A stretch of DNA of 64,000 bases from Ilyomonas sp965214235. GTDB lineage: Bacteria; Bacteroidota; Bacteroidia; Chitinophagales; Chitinophagaceae. Below the pieces are notes generated by a model, which was given only the letters and a program-made list of their open reading frames with translations, was not told the origin of the DNA and ran no database searches. Each line of letters begins with the position of its first letter. Positions within the stretch are counted from its first letter, which is position 1. The stretch is taken from NCBI GenBank assembly GCA_965214235.1, contig CBDCBH010000002.1:1-64000 (forward strand). Reading direction: 5' to 3'. Of this stretch, positions 8,103-16,883 are shown in pieces. The position numbers were made by a program, and so were the translations under genes.

Positions 8103-9563
8103 CTAAAACTGGAAGTAAATAAATTGTTCTTTGTTATCAAACCAAAAAATAGCAACAATCAAAGCGTAATACATTGCATAACGGAAAGGTCGTTTCCATT
8201 TCACTCCCAAATTTGCAAGGGCATATTGTTGCTCTCTTCCTAACCATTCAACCAAAATAAAAATACCAATTAATATAAAGAGCAGCGGCTTAATGTTACC
8301 AGAAATAAAGCTGCCTGCTTCTTTATAGGTTGATGCATGAAACAAACCTTTTATCATGTTGTACACAAACGAAGTTGCCTGGCTGATGCTTCTTGACCGG
8401 AAGAACACCCAGGCTATCACAGTTAACCCAAACGTTACAAACATGCTCACAGTTTCTTTTAAAGATGGAAACAATTTTCCCTGTGCAATTGTGTCTAAAT
8501 TATTTCTGTTGTTATTGGTAAGCAAAAGTGGCAAAAAATAAACAGCGTTCAAAGCTCCCCAAACAATAAACGTCCAGTTGGCTCCATGCCAAAAACCGCT
8601 CACAATAAAAATAATAAACGTATTGCGTATTCGCATCCATGTGCCGCCTTTGCTGCCGCCAAGCGGAATGTATAAATAATCGCGAAACCAGGTAGAAAGC
8701 GAGATGTGCCATCGGCGCCAGAACTCTGCAATGTCTCTTGAAAAATATGGAAACGCAAAGTTTCTCAACAATTCAAATCCAAACAACCGCGCTGTGCCTA
8801 AGGCGATATCTGAATAACCGGAGAAGTCGCAATAAATCTGAAATGTAAAAAACAAAGCGCCCATCAAAAGGGTTGCGCCGGAATAATGAGAGGAATGATT
8901 GAAGATAATATTAGCGTATTGCGCACAATTATCGGCAATGGCTATTTTTTTAAACAAACCCCACAAAATTTGCCGTAAGCCATCTGCTGCTCTGGTGTAA
9001 TCAAAGTGCCGGGGTTGTTTAACCTGTGGCAATAAATGCGTGGCTCTTTCAATAGGTCCGGCTACCAACAACGGGAAAAAACTTACAAACAAAGCATACT
9101 CAACAAAGTTTTTTTCTGGTTTTATTTTATTGTTATAAATGTCAATCACATACGACAAACCATGAAACGTGTAAAAAGAAATGCCTACCGGCAAAATTAC
9201 TTTTATCGTCCACGGGCTAATGTAAAAACCAACATGCGAAACCGCATCTGCAAACGATTGTGAAAAGAAATTGTAGTATTTAAAAACCCCTAAAAAACTT
9301 ACGTTTACAATTACACTTAACCAAAACCAAAACTTCTTGGTTGCTTGTGTTTTGGCGCTAAACATTTGTAAACCGGTGAAGTAATCTAAAAAGGTTGAGA
9401 AAGCGAGCAGGAATAAAAAACGCCAATCCCAGCAGGAATAAAAAAAGTAACTGGCGGATAACAAAAAAAGGTTTTGCCATTTTAGATTGTTATTAAAAAC
9501 AAACCAGTACAAAACAAAAACAACAGGTAAAAAAATTGCAAAGCTGATTGAGTTAAAAAGCAT
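8103..9563 (-). CDS. MBOAT-family membrane O-acyltransferase (AlgI/DltB-like)
   Basis: The 486-residue polytopic membrane protein starts MLFNSISFAIFLPVVFVLYW, a typical AlgI-like N-terminus. It contains RRWHISLSTWFRDYLYIPLG and the catalytic-His segment GFWHGANWTF, both hallmarks of MBOAT enzymes that acylate exopolysaccharides or teichoic acids. Family length is about 450-500 residues, so it is complete. It is the first gene of an apparent operon with the SGNH-like protein. The polymer modified cannot be told from this window because no polysaccharide synthesis genes are adjacent. Confidence 0.93.
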   Translation of the reverse strand: MLFNSISFAIFLPVVFVLYWFVFNNNLKWQNLFLLSASYFFYSCWDWRFLFLLAFSTFLDYFTGLQMFSAKTQATKKFWFWLSVIVNVSFLGVFKYYNFFSQSFADAVSHVGFYISPWTIKVILPVGISFYTFHGLSYVIDIYNNKIKPEKNFVEYALFVSFFPLLVAGPIERATHLLPQVKQPRHFDYTRAADGLRQILWGLFKKIAIADNCAQYANIIFNHSSHYSGATLLMGALFFTFQIYCDFSGYSDIALGTARLFGFELLRNFAFPYFSRDIAEFWRRWHISLSTWFRDYLYIPLGGSKGGTWMRIRNTFIIFIVSGFWHGANWTFIVWGALNAVYFLPLLLTNNNRNNLDTIAQGKLFPSLKETVSMFVTFGLTVIAWVFFRSRSISQATSFVYNMIKGLFHASTYKEAGSFISGNIKPLLFILIGIFILVEWLGREQQYALANLGVKWKRPFRYAMYYALIVAIFWFDNKEQFIYFQF

Positions 9564-9727
9564 TGTGGTTATTCTTGGCTTTTATGTTTACTGATATCGG
9601 TTGCATCAAAGCAGTGTGCGTTACTGTAATGCGGTAAAAATAAATAATGATTTGAAGAGGGCTGAATTAAATTTAAGAGCAATTATTTTAAGCCTTATCT
9701 TGTCGCCCGAAAACCAAAACCAATTAT

Positions 9728-12331
9728 TTGCAAAAGCTATTGCTGGCTTGCCTTTGCATAAGCCTTATGATAGGCGCAAAAGCCCAAAGCGAACCTAAAA
9801 ATAATACCTCTGATACTGCGGTGTATGTTGATTCTGCAAACGTAGAAGATATAAAAAATAATATTCAGGATGATATCCCTACTATTGCTTTAGAGGATAA
9901 TGATTTTCGCAATGCCGGTAGCCAAAGCATTTCTTCGCAGCTCACAGCAGGAAGAGATCCTTTTTATAGCGCAGCTTCTTTCAACTTCAATTTTATGCGT
10001 TTTCGGTTACGGAGTTATGATGCCGATTTTTCAAGCGTTTACATCAATGGAATTTCCATGAATAATTTGAGTGATGGCAATACACCGTGGAACTTGTGGA
10101 GCGGCTTGAATGATGCGTTTAGAAACCGCGATGTAAACTATGGAATTAGATACAATACGTTTGCCTTTGGCGCACTTGCAACAACAACCAATATAGATGT
10201 TCGCGCAAGCAGGCAGCAACAGCAAACCCTTGCCGGTACTGCATTTTCAAACCGAAATTATAACCATTCCATTTTGTTTACACACAGCACAGGTGTATTA
10301 AAAAGAGGCTGGGCGTTCACATTCTCAGGCAGCTACCGGTATGCAAATGAAGGCTACATTGCCGGAACGTTTTATAATGGCGGAAGCTGGCTTGCAGCCG
10401 CTGATAAAGAGATAAATGAAAAGCAACTGCTGTCGTTCATTGCATTTGGTTCGCCTTCGATAAACGGAAGGCAAAGCGCCACTACACAAGAGATGATGAA
10501 CCTTGCAGGAACACGTTATTACAATCCATCGTGGGGTTATCAAAACGGCAAGAAGCGCAATGCAAATGTGGCAAAAACAAATCAGCCAGTTTTTATCCTC
10601 TCGCACGATTATCACATCAACAACAAAACCAGCTTAACATCATCCGTTATGTATTCGTTTGGTGAGCAATCTTCATCAAATATCGACTGGTATAACACTC
10701 CTGATCCGCGACCGGATTACTATCGCAATCTGCCCAGTTATTATGAAGTAAAAGAAAACGATGCATCGGCTGAACAAATAAAAAATGTGATGATGAATAA
10801 CGAAGCGGCAAGACAAATGAACTGGAATAACTTTTACAATATCAACCGCAGCAATACCGCAACAATTAAAGATGCAAATGGCATTGCAGGCAACATCATA
10901 ACCGGCAATCGTTCTTATTATATTTTGGGCGAACGCATAATCAACGCAAAGCGTTTTGCCGCAAATGCTGTTATAAACACTTCAGTAAGTGAGCATGTGA
11001 AATTAACGGGTGGCGTTTCGTTTCAATCTACAAGAAATCATTATTTTCAAAGAATAAATGATTTAATGGGCGGACAGTTTTGGATGAACTTTAATTCGTT
11101 TGCGCAACGCGATTTTCCGAATGACAAAGATGCCTATCAAAACGATTTGAATCACCCAAACCGCATCGTTTATAAAGGCGATAAATATGGTAATGATTAT
11201 AACATCAATATAAACAAACCTCAGGAATGGGTGCAGTTTGTTTTTACTTTACGTAAGATAGATTTTTATGCCGCTGCCGAAGTATCGCAAACCAAATTCT
11301 GGCGTGTTGGCAATGTGCGTAACGGCTTGTTTCCAAACAACTCATTTGGCAAATCAGCCGTTAATATTTTTGATAACAATGCTGTAAAAGGCGGCATTAC
11401 TTATAAAATAAACGGGCGAAAGTATTTTTATGCAAACGGTGCTTTATTAACCCGCTCGCCTTACTTTGAAGATGTTTTTGTTTCGCCGCGCACACGCGAT
11501 AATGTTCAGAATAATTTGCGCAGCGAAACGGTGCAAAGTATAGAAGGCGGTTATGTGTTGAACGCACCCAAAATAAAATTACGAGCCACAGGTTATTATA
11601 CTTCGATGCAACACCATTTTAATGTAATGACGTTTTATTACGACAATTATCAAACCTTTGTAAACTATGCTTTAAGCAACAGTAACCGATTGTATTTTGG
11701 AAGTGAATTAGGTGCCGAAATAAAAGCCACCAGCAGCGTTACTATTAACGCGGTTGCAGCTGTTGGAAGGGCTTATTATAACAGCCGCCAACATGCTGTT
11801 GTAACGATAGATAATACAGCACAAACGGTTGAAGAAGCAACTGTGTATGTAAGAAATTTTAGAATTGCCGGCACACCACAGGAGGCTTATAGTTTAGGCA
11901 TTACCTATCGTTCACCAAAGTTTTGGTTTGTTAGTATTACAGGTAATTATTGCAACCAAACATGGCTTTCTTTTAACCCGCTTCGCAGAACTTATGCAGC
12001 TACTGCTGGAACCAACGATCTTAACAGCGAAAAAACTCATGCCATCATAGATCAAACCCGTTTGCCATCGCAGTACGATGTTAATTTGTTTGCCGGTTAT
12101 TCGTGGCGTATCCGTCATGCTCACATTGGTAAAAGCAAGCATCCGGTTTATTGGGTGATGAGCGCCAGCATAAATAATCTTACCAATAATAAAAACATCA
12201 TTGCCGGCGGATACGAGCAATTGCGGTACGATTTTTCGGCGGCGCCGGAAGAGAATTTAAAAACATTTTCGCCGAAATATTATTATGCTTATGGCTTGAA
12301 TTACTTCATCAATTTTCAACTCCGGTTTTAA
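9728..12331 (+). CDS. TonB-dependent outer-membrane receptor
   Basis: The 867-residue protein has a signal peptide (LLLACLCISLMIGAKAQ), a short plug-like region (about residues 45-150, including SSVYINGISMNN) and a long beta-barrel of alternating aromatic strands ending NYFINFQLRF with terminal Phe. It lacks the N-terminal carboxypeptidase-like domain of SusC proteins. The start is TTG at 9728: no ATG or GTG exists between this codon and the in-frame stop at 9689. The DUF5689 lipoprotein gene follows after about 50 bases and is probably cotranscribed, making a receptor/surface-lipoprotein pair. The ligand is unknown. Confidence 0.87.
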   Translation: MQKLLLACLCISLMIGAKAQSEPKNNTSDTAVYVDSANVEDIKNNIQDDIPTIALEDNDFRNAGSQSISSQLTAGRDPFYSAASFNFNFMRFRLRSYDADFSSVYINGISMNNLSDGNTPWNLWSGLNDAFRNRDVNYGIRYNTFAFGALATTTNIDVRASRQQQQTLAGTAFSNRNYNHSILFTHSTGVLKRGWAFTFSGSYRYANEGYIAGTFYNGGSWLAAADKEINEKQLLSFIAFGSPSINGRQSATTQEMMNLAGTRYYNPSWGYQNGKKRNANVAKTNQPVFILSHDYHINNKTSLTSSVMYSFGEQSSSNIDWYNTPDPRPDYYRNLPSYYEVKENDASAEQIKNVMMNNEAARQMNWNNFYNINRSNTATIKDANGIAGNIITGNRSYYILGERIINAKRFAANAVINTSVSEHVKLTGGVSFQSTRNHYFQRINDLMGGQFWMNFNSFAQRDFPNDKDAYQNDLNHPNRIVYKGDKYGNDYNININKPQEWVQFVFTLRKIDFYAAAEVSQTKFWRVGNVRNGLFPNNSFGKSAVNIFDNNAVKGGITYKINGRKYFYANGALLTRSPYFEDVFVSPRTRDNVQNNLRSETVQSIEGGYVLNAPKIKLRATGYYTSMQHHFNVMTFYYDNYQTFVNYALSNSNRLYFGSELGAEIKATSSVTINAVAAVGRAYYNSRQHAVVTIDNTAQTVEEATVYVRNFRIAGTPQEAYSLGITYRSPKFWFVSITGNYCNQTWLSFNPLRRTYAATAGTNDLNSEKTHAIIDQTRLPSQYDVNLFAGYSWRIRHAHIGKSKHPVYWVMSASINNLTNNKNIIAGGYEQLRYDFSAAPEENLKTFSPKYYYAYGLNYFINFQLRF

Positions 12332-12382
12332 AGTTCAGCCTATCATTATTCATTCGCATCTATATTTTCAACTTCAATTGTT

Positions 12383-14374
12383 ATGAAAAACAAATCATTC
12401 CAAATCTTGTTTTGTTTGCATTTTGCGGCAACCTTTTTTATTGTTGTTGTCTTATCCTGCAATAAAAAATTCGATTCTCCACCGGCATATATTCCACCCA
12501 ATATTTCGGCAAACGCAACCATTCAAAATGTAAAGCAGGCGCACGTTTGGGGCAGCATTAATTCCTTTACAAATGATGCCATCATCAGCGGTGTTGTAAT
12601 TGCCAACGATTCAAGCGGAAACTTTTATAAGCAAATTATTATTCAGGATTTAACCGGAGGAATTGCAATAAATATAGACGATTATAACTTGTATGCATCG
12701 TTTCCAATCGGCAGGAAAATTTATGTAAAATTAAAAGGCTTGTATATGGCAGATAATGGCGGCTTGCCTTACATTGGCGGCTCGCCGGATAATGGTGGAG
12801 CCGTGTCGAGCATCACCAGCAAATTGCTCGATAGTTTTGTTATAAAAGGTGAAATTAATGTGCCTGTTATGCCAACTGTTGTAACCATTTCTGATGTAAA
12901 AAATAACCCCAACAAATATGCGTACACACTTATTCGGTTTACCAATTTTGAAGTAAAAGAAAAGGATACTGCTAAAACATATGCGTATGCAACACCCACT
13001 GTAAAATCTGCCGGCAGCATTGTTGTAAAAGGTTGCAGCAGTGCCGATACATTGGTTATCCGAACCAGCGGCTACAGTTATTTTGCCAATGTAAATGTGC
13101 CCAATGGCAATGGCTCACTCACGGCTGTATATGCTTTTTATAAAAGTCCTTACAACAATAAAATCATACCGCAGGTTGTAATTCGCGATACATCTGATGT
13201 TCAGTTTATCAACCCTCGTTGCAACAGCGTTACGCCACCTGTTGCTCCAACAATAACATCAATAAAAAACATTCGTTCCCTGTATAATGGAAGCAAAGTT
13301 GTGTTGGGCGCATATCAAATTGGCGGCATTGTTATTTCTGATGCAGCAAATAAAAACATAGCCAGCGGAAGTATTGTTTTGCAGGACGGTGATCATGGTA
13401 TTTCGGTTTATTTGGGCAATCCTGTTTCGTACAACGTTGGTGATTCGGTTATGCTGAATGTAACAGGCGATACATTAGTCAATTACAATGGCTCGCTTGA
13501 GGTTAAGATGCGAAAGAACCTTGTATTACCTGCGCCTGTTGCCACAAATAAAACCATTGCACCTGCTGAAGTAACCATCCAACAATTGAACAATTCGTTA
13601 TCCGATATTGAGTTTACATTGGTAAAAATAAAAGGCGCAACGGCATCAGGAACTTCAACTTACAGCGGTAGTCAAACAGTGACCGACGGGAGCGGCAACA
13701 TTGTTTTGTACACATTTCCATCGGCAGTTTTCGCTTCTTCGCTGTTACCAACCAATGCTAACGATTGGGTAGGTTATGGCAGCTTTAATAAAAGTACTTC
13801 ACAGTTTCAAATCCGCAATTTAAATGATGTTGTAAATGATACGGCTACAACGCCATCTGCCATTCCTGATTTGTTAATTTCAGAATATATAGAAGGCTCT
13901 TCCAGCAACAAATATTTAGAAATTTACAACGCCGGTTCTGCGGCTGCCGATCTTTCAAGATACAAACTAAAATTGTATGCAAACGGGGCAACGTCGCTAA
14001 ACAAGCAAGCCAGGCTGGATACCCTTTTTAGCAGTTCAACATTGCCTGCCGGAGGTATTATGGTAATACAAAATTTCTCTGCTTCCTTACCGTTGCCTGC
14101 CGGTGTTACAGCGCATAAATCATCTGTTTGTAAATTTAACGGAGATGATGCCATTGCGCTTGAAAAAGATAATGTGGTGATTGATGTATTTGGTGCAATA
14201 GGCGTTGATCCGGGAACAAGCTGGACAATTGCAAACATTGCTACCGCTGCGGTTGATCATTCGGTAAGAAGAAAAATTTCGGTAACAGCCGGAAACGCGA
14301 ACTGGGCTTTATCTTCATCCAACGAATGGATAGTGGGTAACAAAGATGATGTATCGAATTTAGGCGTGAGATAG
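12383..14374 (+). CDS. DUF5689 surface lipoprotein with lamin-tail domain
   Basis: The 663-residue protein has a hydrophobic N-terminus ending VVLSCNKK, a lipobox with Cys about 26. Two DUF5689/OB-fold-like blocks follow (IISGVVIANDSSGNFYKQIIIQDLTGGI near residue 70 is split here as ISGVVIANDSSGNFYK plus QDLTGGIAI; a second block includes GGIVISDA and VLQDGDHGISV). The last third, LLISEYIEGSSSNKYLEIYN onward, is a lamin-tail domain. DUF5689 proteins often sit beside TonB receptors and EEP nucleases in Bacteroidota, which fits uptake of nucleic-acid-derived nutrients, but this role is inference. It ends in TAG, which overlaps a copy of the dispersed TTTGTTTTTA motif. Confidence 0.82.
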   Translation: MKNKSFQILFCLHFAATFFIVVVLSCNKKFDSPPAYIPPNISANATIQNVKQAHVWGSINSFTNDAIISGVVIANDSSGNFYKQIIIQDLTGGIAINIDDYNLYASFPIGRKIYVKLKGLYMADNGGLPYIGGSPDNGGAVSSITSKLLDSFVIKGEINVPVMPTVVTISDVKNNPNKYAYTLIRFTNFEVKEKDTAKTYAYATPTVKSAGSIVVKGCSSADTLVIRTSGYSYFANVNVPNGNGSLTAVYAFYKSPYNNKIIPQVVIRDTSDVQFINPRCNSVTPPVAPTITSIKNIRSLYNGSKVVLGAYQIGGIVISDAANKNIASGSIVLQDGDHGISVYLGNPVSYNVGDSVMLNVTGDTLVNYNGSLEVKMRKNLVLPAPVATNKTIAPAEVTIQQLNNSLSDIEFTLVKIKGATASGTSTYSGSQTVTDGSGNIVLYTFPSAVFASSLLPTNANDWVGYGSFNKSTSQFQIRNLNDVVNDTATTPSAIPDLLISEYIEGSSSNKYLEIYNAGSAAADLSRYKLKLYANGATSLNKQARLDTLFSSSTLPAGGIMVIQNFSASLPLPAGVTAHKSSVCKFNGDDAIALEKDNVVIDVFGAIGVDPGTSWTIANIATAAVDHSVRRKISVTAGNANWALSSSNEWIVGNKDDVSNLGVR

Positions 14375-14390
14375 CTTTTGTTTTTACTGC
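14374..14390 (-). repeat. Dispersed motif GCARTAAAAACAAA, copy 1
   Basis: It reads GCTTTTGTTTTTACTGC on the plus strand and overlaps the last base of the TAG stop of the DUF5689 gene. Confidence 0.55.
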
Positions 14391-14500
14391 TTTTTTGCCC
14401 TTTTCATTTCATTATTCAAAACGTTGTAAGCAATACATCTTAACGCTTATAGCTTCTTCCTCAAGGTTTTTAAAGGCATTATTCTTGATAATTTCTTTGC

Positions 14501-15232
14501 ATGATTTACAAAACCAAACACATCTTTTTATTTGCCTTGATCATACTGTTTTCATTAAATGCAATGGCGCAAAAACGATTGGTAAAAGGTTATGTGCACG
14601 ATAGCATTACCGGCGTTCCTATTGTAAACGCTATCATCTCAAACGAAACCACGAAGAAGATGATAACCCCTGATCAGAACGGTTTTTTCAGCATCTTGGC
14701 TTCGCGCGGCGATTTAATTTTTATTGATGCTTTCAATTATAATTTTGATACAGTAAAAACAACGTATGGCTTGCCCGATACCTTGCATATTCAACTCATT
14801 CGCACTAACGAAATATTGCCAAATGTAACTGTTACCACAACGGCAGGTTTCTCACGTTATCAAATGGATAGTGTGCGCCGCCGCGAAGAGTTTGTAAGCG
14901 ATATGGGCGACATTGGTAAAATGCCTAAAGTTGGCAAGGCAGATAACATGGGAGCGGGCTTGGCACTTAACCTTGATGCTTTTTCGCGCAAGCGAACCAA
15001 AGACAGAGACAAGGCGTATTCAACCTTCAATTATTTAGAAAACCAGACATATATAGATTATCGTTTTTCGCCGCAAAAAATCTCTCAAATCACCGGTTTA
15101 AAAAGCGATTCGCTGGTTAGATTTATGCGGCAATACACGCCTTCCTATAAATGGTTGCGGCAGCATCCAACCGATGAAGATGTGCTGTATTATGTAAATG
15201 ATAAAATGAAAACATTTGCCAAAAAACCATAG
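14501..15232 (+). CDS. Secreted protein with carboxypeptidase-like regulatory domain
   Basis: The 243-residue protein has a signal peptide (about residues 1-23, ending NAMAQ). An Ig-like fold of the CarboxypepD_reg type follows: VKGYVHDSITGVPIVNAIIS and DQNGFFSI, ending near LHIQLIRTNEILPNVTV. The remainder, rich in charged residues and Tyr/Arg, has no domain I recognise. Such proteins are frequent in the Bacteroidota periplasm or at the cell surface, where the domain is a structural module. It precedes the PLP enzyme gene by about 60 bases but a functional link is not evident. Confidence 0.75.
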   Translation: MIYKTKHIFLFALIILFSLNAMAQKRLVKGYVHDSITGVPIVNAIISNETTKKMITPDQNGFFSILASRGDLIFIDAFNYNFDTVKTTYGLPDTLHIQLIRTNEILPNVTVTTTAGFSRYQMDSVRRREEFVSDMGDIGKMPKVGKADNMGAGLALNLDAFSRKRTKDRDKAYSTFNYLENQTYIDYRFSPQKISQITGLKSDSLVRFMRQYTPSYKWLRQHPTDEDVLYYVNDKMKTFAKKP

Positions 15233-15268
15233 GAAAATCTCTCCCTATTATATCCATTTTCATTAAAT

Positions 15269-15276
15269 TATATTTG
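15269..15276 (+). promoter_or_regulatory. Possible Bacteroidota -7 element
   Basis: TATATTTG matches TAnnTTTG and lies 15 bases before the ATG of the PLP enzyme. No TTG was found at the -33 position. Confidence 0.4.
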
Positions 15277-15291
15277 CCGCAAATCATCATC

Positions 15292-16647
15292 ATGTGGCTC
15301 AATAATATTTTAGAAACCATCGGCAATACGCCATTAATCAAGCTGAATAAAATAACAAAAGAACTGCCTTGCACCGTGCTTGCCAAAGTAGAATATTTTA
15401 ATCCCGGCAATTCAATAAAAGATAGAATGGCGATAAAAATGATTGAGATTGCCGAAGAAGAAGGCAAGCTAAAACCTGGCGGCACCATCATTGAAGGCAC
15501 GAGCGGCAACACCGGTATGGGTTTAGCTTTGGCGGCGATTGTAAAAGGCTATAAATGTATCTTCACCACAACCGATAAACAAAGTAAAGAGAAGGTTGAT
15601 ATTTTAAAAGCCGTGGGCGCCGAAGTAATTGTTTGCCCTACGAATGTTGAGCCTGATGATCCAAAAAGCTATTATTCTGTTTCAAAACGGTTGGCTACTG
15701 AAATACCCAATTCTTTTTATGTAAATCAATACGACAACCTTGCTAACCGCCTTGCCCATTACGAGCAAACCGGACCTGAAATATGGAAGCAAACCGAAGG
15801 AAAAATTACGCACCTTATTGTGGCAACCGGCACAGGCGGAACCATTACAGGCGCAGGTAGTTATTTGAAAAGAAAGAAGCCCGAAATACAGGTTTGGGCG
15901 ATAGATAGTTATGGCTCTTTGCTTACCAAATATTTTGAAACCGGCGAGATAGATATGAAGGAAGTTCACCCTTACATTACCGAAGGAATAGGGGAAGATT
16001 TTGTGCCGCAGAATTATGATATGAATGTTATAGATAAATTTGTTAGAGTAACCGATAAAGATGGTGCGGTGATGGCGCGGCGCATTGCCAAAGAAGAAGG
16101 CATTTTTGTTGGATACAGCGCGGGCAGTGCTTTACAGGGCTTGTTCCAGCTAAAAAATAACCTGAAAAAAGATGATTTGGCAGTAGTTATTTTTTGCGAT
16201 CACGGCAGCCGTTATGTTGGCAAAGTTTACAACGATCAATGGATGATGGAGCGTGGCTTTTTAGATGTAAAAACTTGTAGAGACATCATCAACGGGCGTG
16301 GTACAAAGCGTTTAATAACCGTCGCCCACAATCACACCGTAGCCGAAGCGGTTGAGTTAATGAAGAAGTACGATATTGAACACATACCTGTAATAAAAAA
16401 TAACGAGCCGGTTGGCGCAATAAGTGAGAATGGTTTGTTTAAGCAAGTGTTTCACAATCCGAATATTCGCAACCAAACGGTTGAGAGCGTGATGGAGCGT
16501 GCGTTTCCGGCTGTATCGTTAGATGCGCATGTTGAAAAAATAAGTAATCTTATCACCAAAGAAAATGGTGCCGTGCTGGTAAAAGACGAGCAGGGCGCTT
16601 ATCACATCATCACAAAATATGATGTGCTGCAAAGTTTAGCGAAGTAA
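15292..16647 (+). CDS. Cystathionine beta-synthase-like PLP enzyme with CBS domains
   Basis: The 451-residue cytoplasmic enzyme has a fold-type II PLP domain: IGNTPLIKLNK, NPGNSIKDRM with the PLP lysine Lys43, the substrate loop SGNTGMG (71-77) and the phosphate-binding GTGGTITG. After about residue 330 two CBS repeats follow (HNHTVAEAVELMKKYDIEHI and VESVMERAFPAVSLDA). This architecture matches cystathionine beta-synthase, joining serine or O-acetylserine with homocysteine, rather than plain cysteine synthase. Exact substrate cannot be fixed by sequence. ATG 15292 gives the standard MWLNNILETIGNTP start; the longer TTG form only adds six residues. Confidence 0.88.
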   Translation: MWLNNILETIGNTPLIKLNKITKELPCTVLAKVEYFNPGNSIKDRMAIKMIEIAEEEGKLKPGGTIIEGTSGNTGMGLALAAIVKGYKCIFTTTDKQSKEKVDILKAVGAEVIVCPTNVEPDDPKSYYSVSKRLATEIPNSFYVNQYDNLANRLAHYEQTGPEIWKQTEGKITHLIVATGTGGTITGAGSYLKRKKPEIQVWAIDSYGSLLTKYFETGEIDMKEVHPYITEGIGEDFVPQNYDMNVIDKFVRVTDKDGAVMARRIAKEEGIFVGYSAGSALQGLFQLKNNLKKDDLAVVIFCDHGSRYVGKVYNDQWMMERGFLDVKTCRDIINGRGTKRLITVAHNHTVAEAVELMKKYDIEHIPVIKNNEPVGAISENGLFKQVFHNPNIRNQTVESVMERAFPAVSLDAHVEKISNLITKENGAVLVKDEQGAYHIITKYDVLQSLAK

Positions 16648-16650
16648 GAA

Positions 16651-16667
16651 TGCAGTAAAAACAAACT
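16651..16667 (+). repeat. Dispersed motif GCARTAAAAACAAA, copy 2
   Basis: TGCAGTAAAAACAAACT begins four bases after the stop codon of the PLP enzyme gene. Confidence 0.55.
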
Positions 16668-16826
16668 TCAATTTTATGGTATGATTTATATCTCCCGTTA
16701 ACCATCGTTGCAATTGTAGATTTGTTGTTTTTCTCTTTTAAGTAAAGGAAAAAAGAATCACTCTTGTACATTCTGAAAATAGTTGAAGTAATTGAAAAAT
16801 AGTTGATCTTATCAATCCTACACAAT

Positions 16827-16866
16827 AAAAAATCCCGATGCTATCAACACCGGGATTTGTTTTTAT
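16827..16866 (-). terminator. Terminator of clpB
   Basis: AAATCCCG and CGGGATTT form a stem around a 13-base loop, with A runs on the plus strand giving a U tract on the minus-strand transcript, just after the clpB stop. Confidence 0.8.
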
Positions 16867-16883
16867 TGAAAAATTAAAATCGC

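Noticed and set aside
9601..9798. Small frame upstream of the TonB receptor
   Set aside because: It overlaps the signal peptide coding region in another frame and has no recognisable features.
12769..13020. Frame antisense to the DUF5689 gene
   Set aside because: Shadow frame; the plus-strand gene has a lipobox and domains.
15292..16647. Cysteine synthase assignment
   Set aside because: Two CBS domains and a length of about 450 residues fit cystathionine beta-synthase better.
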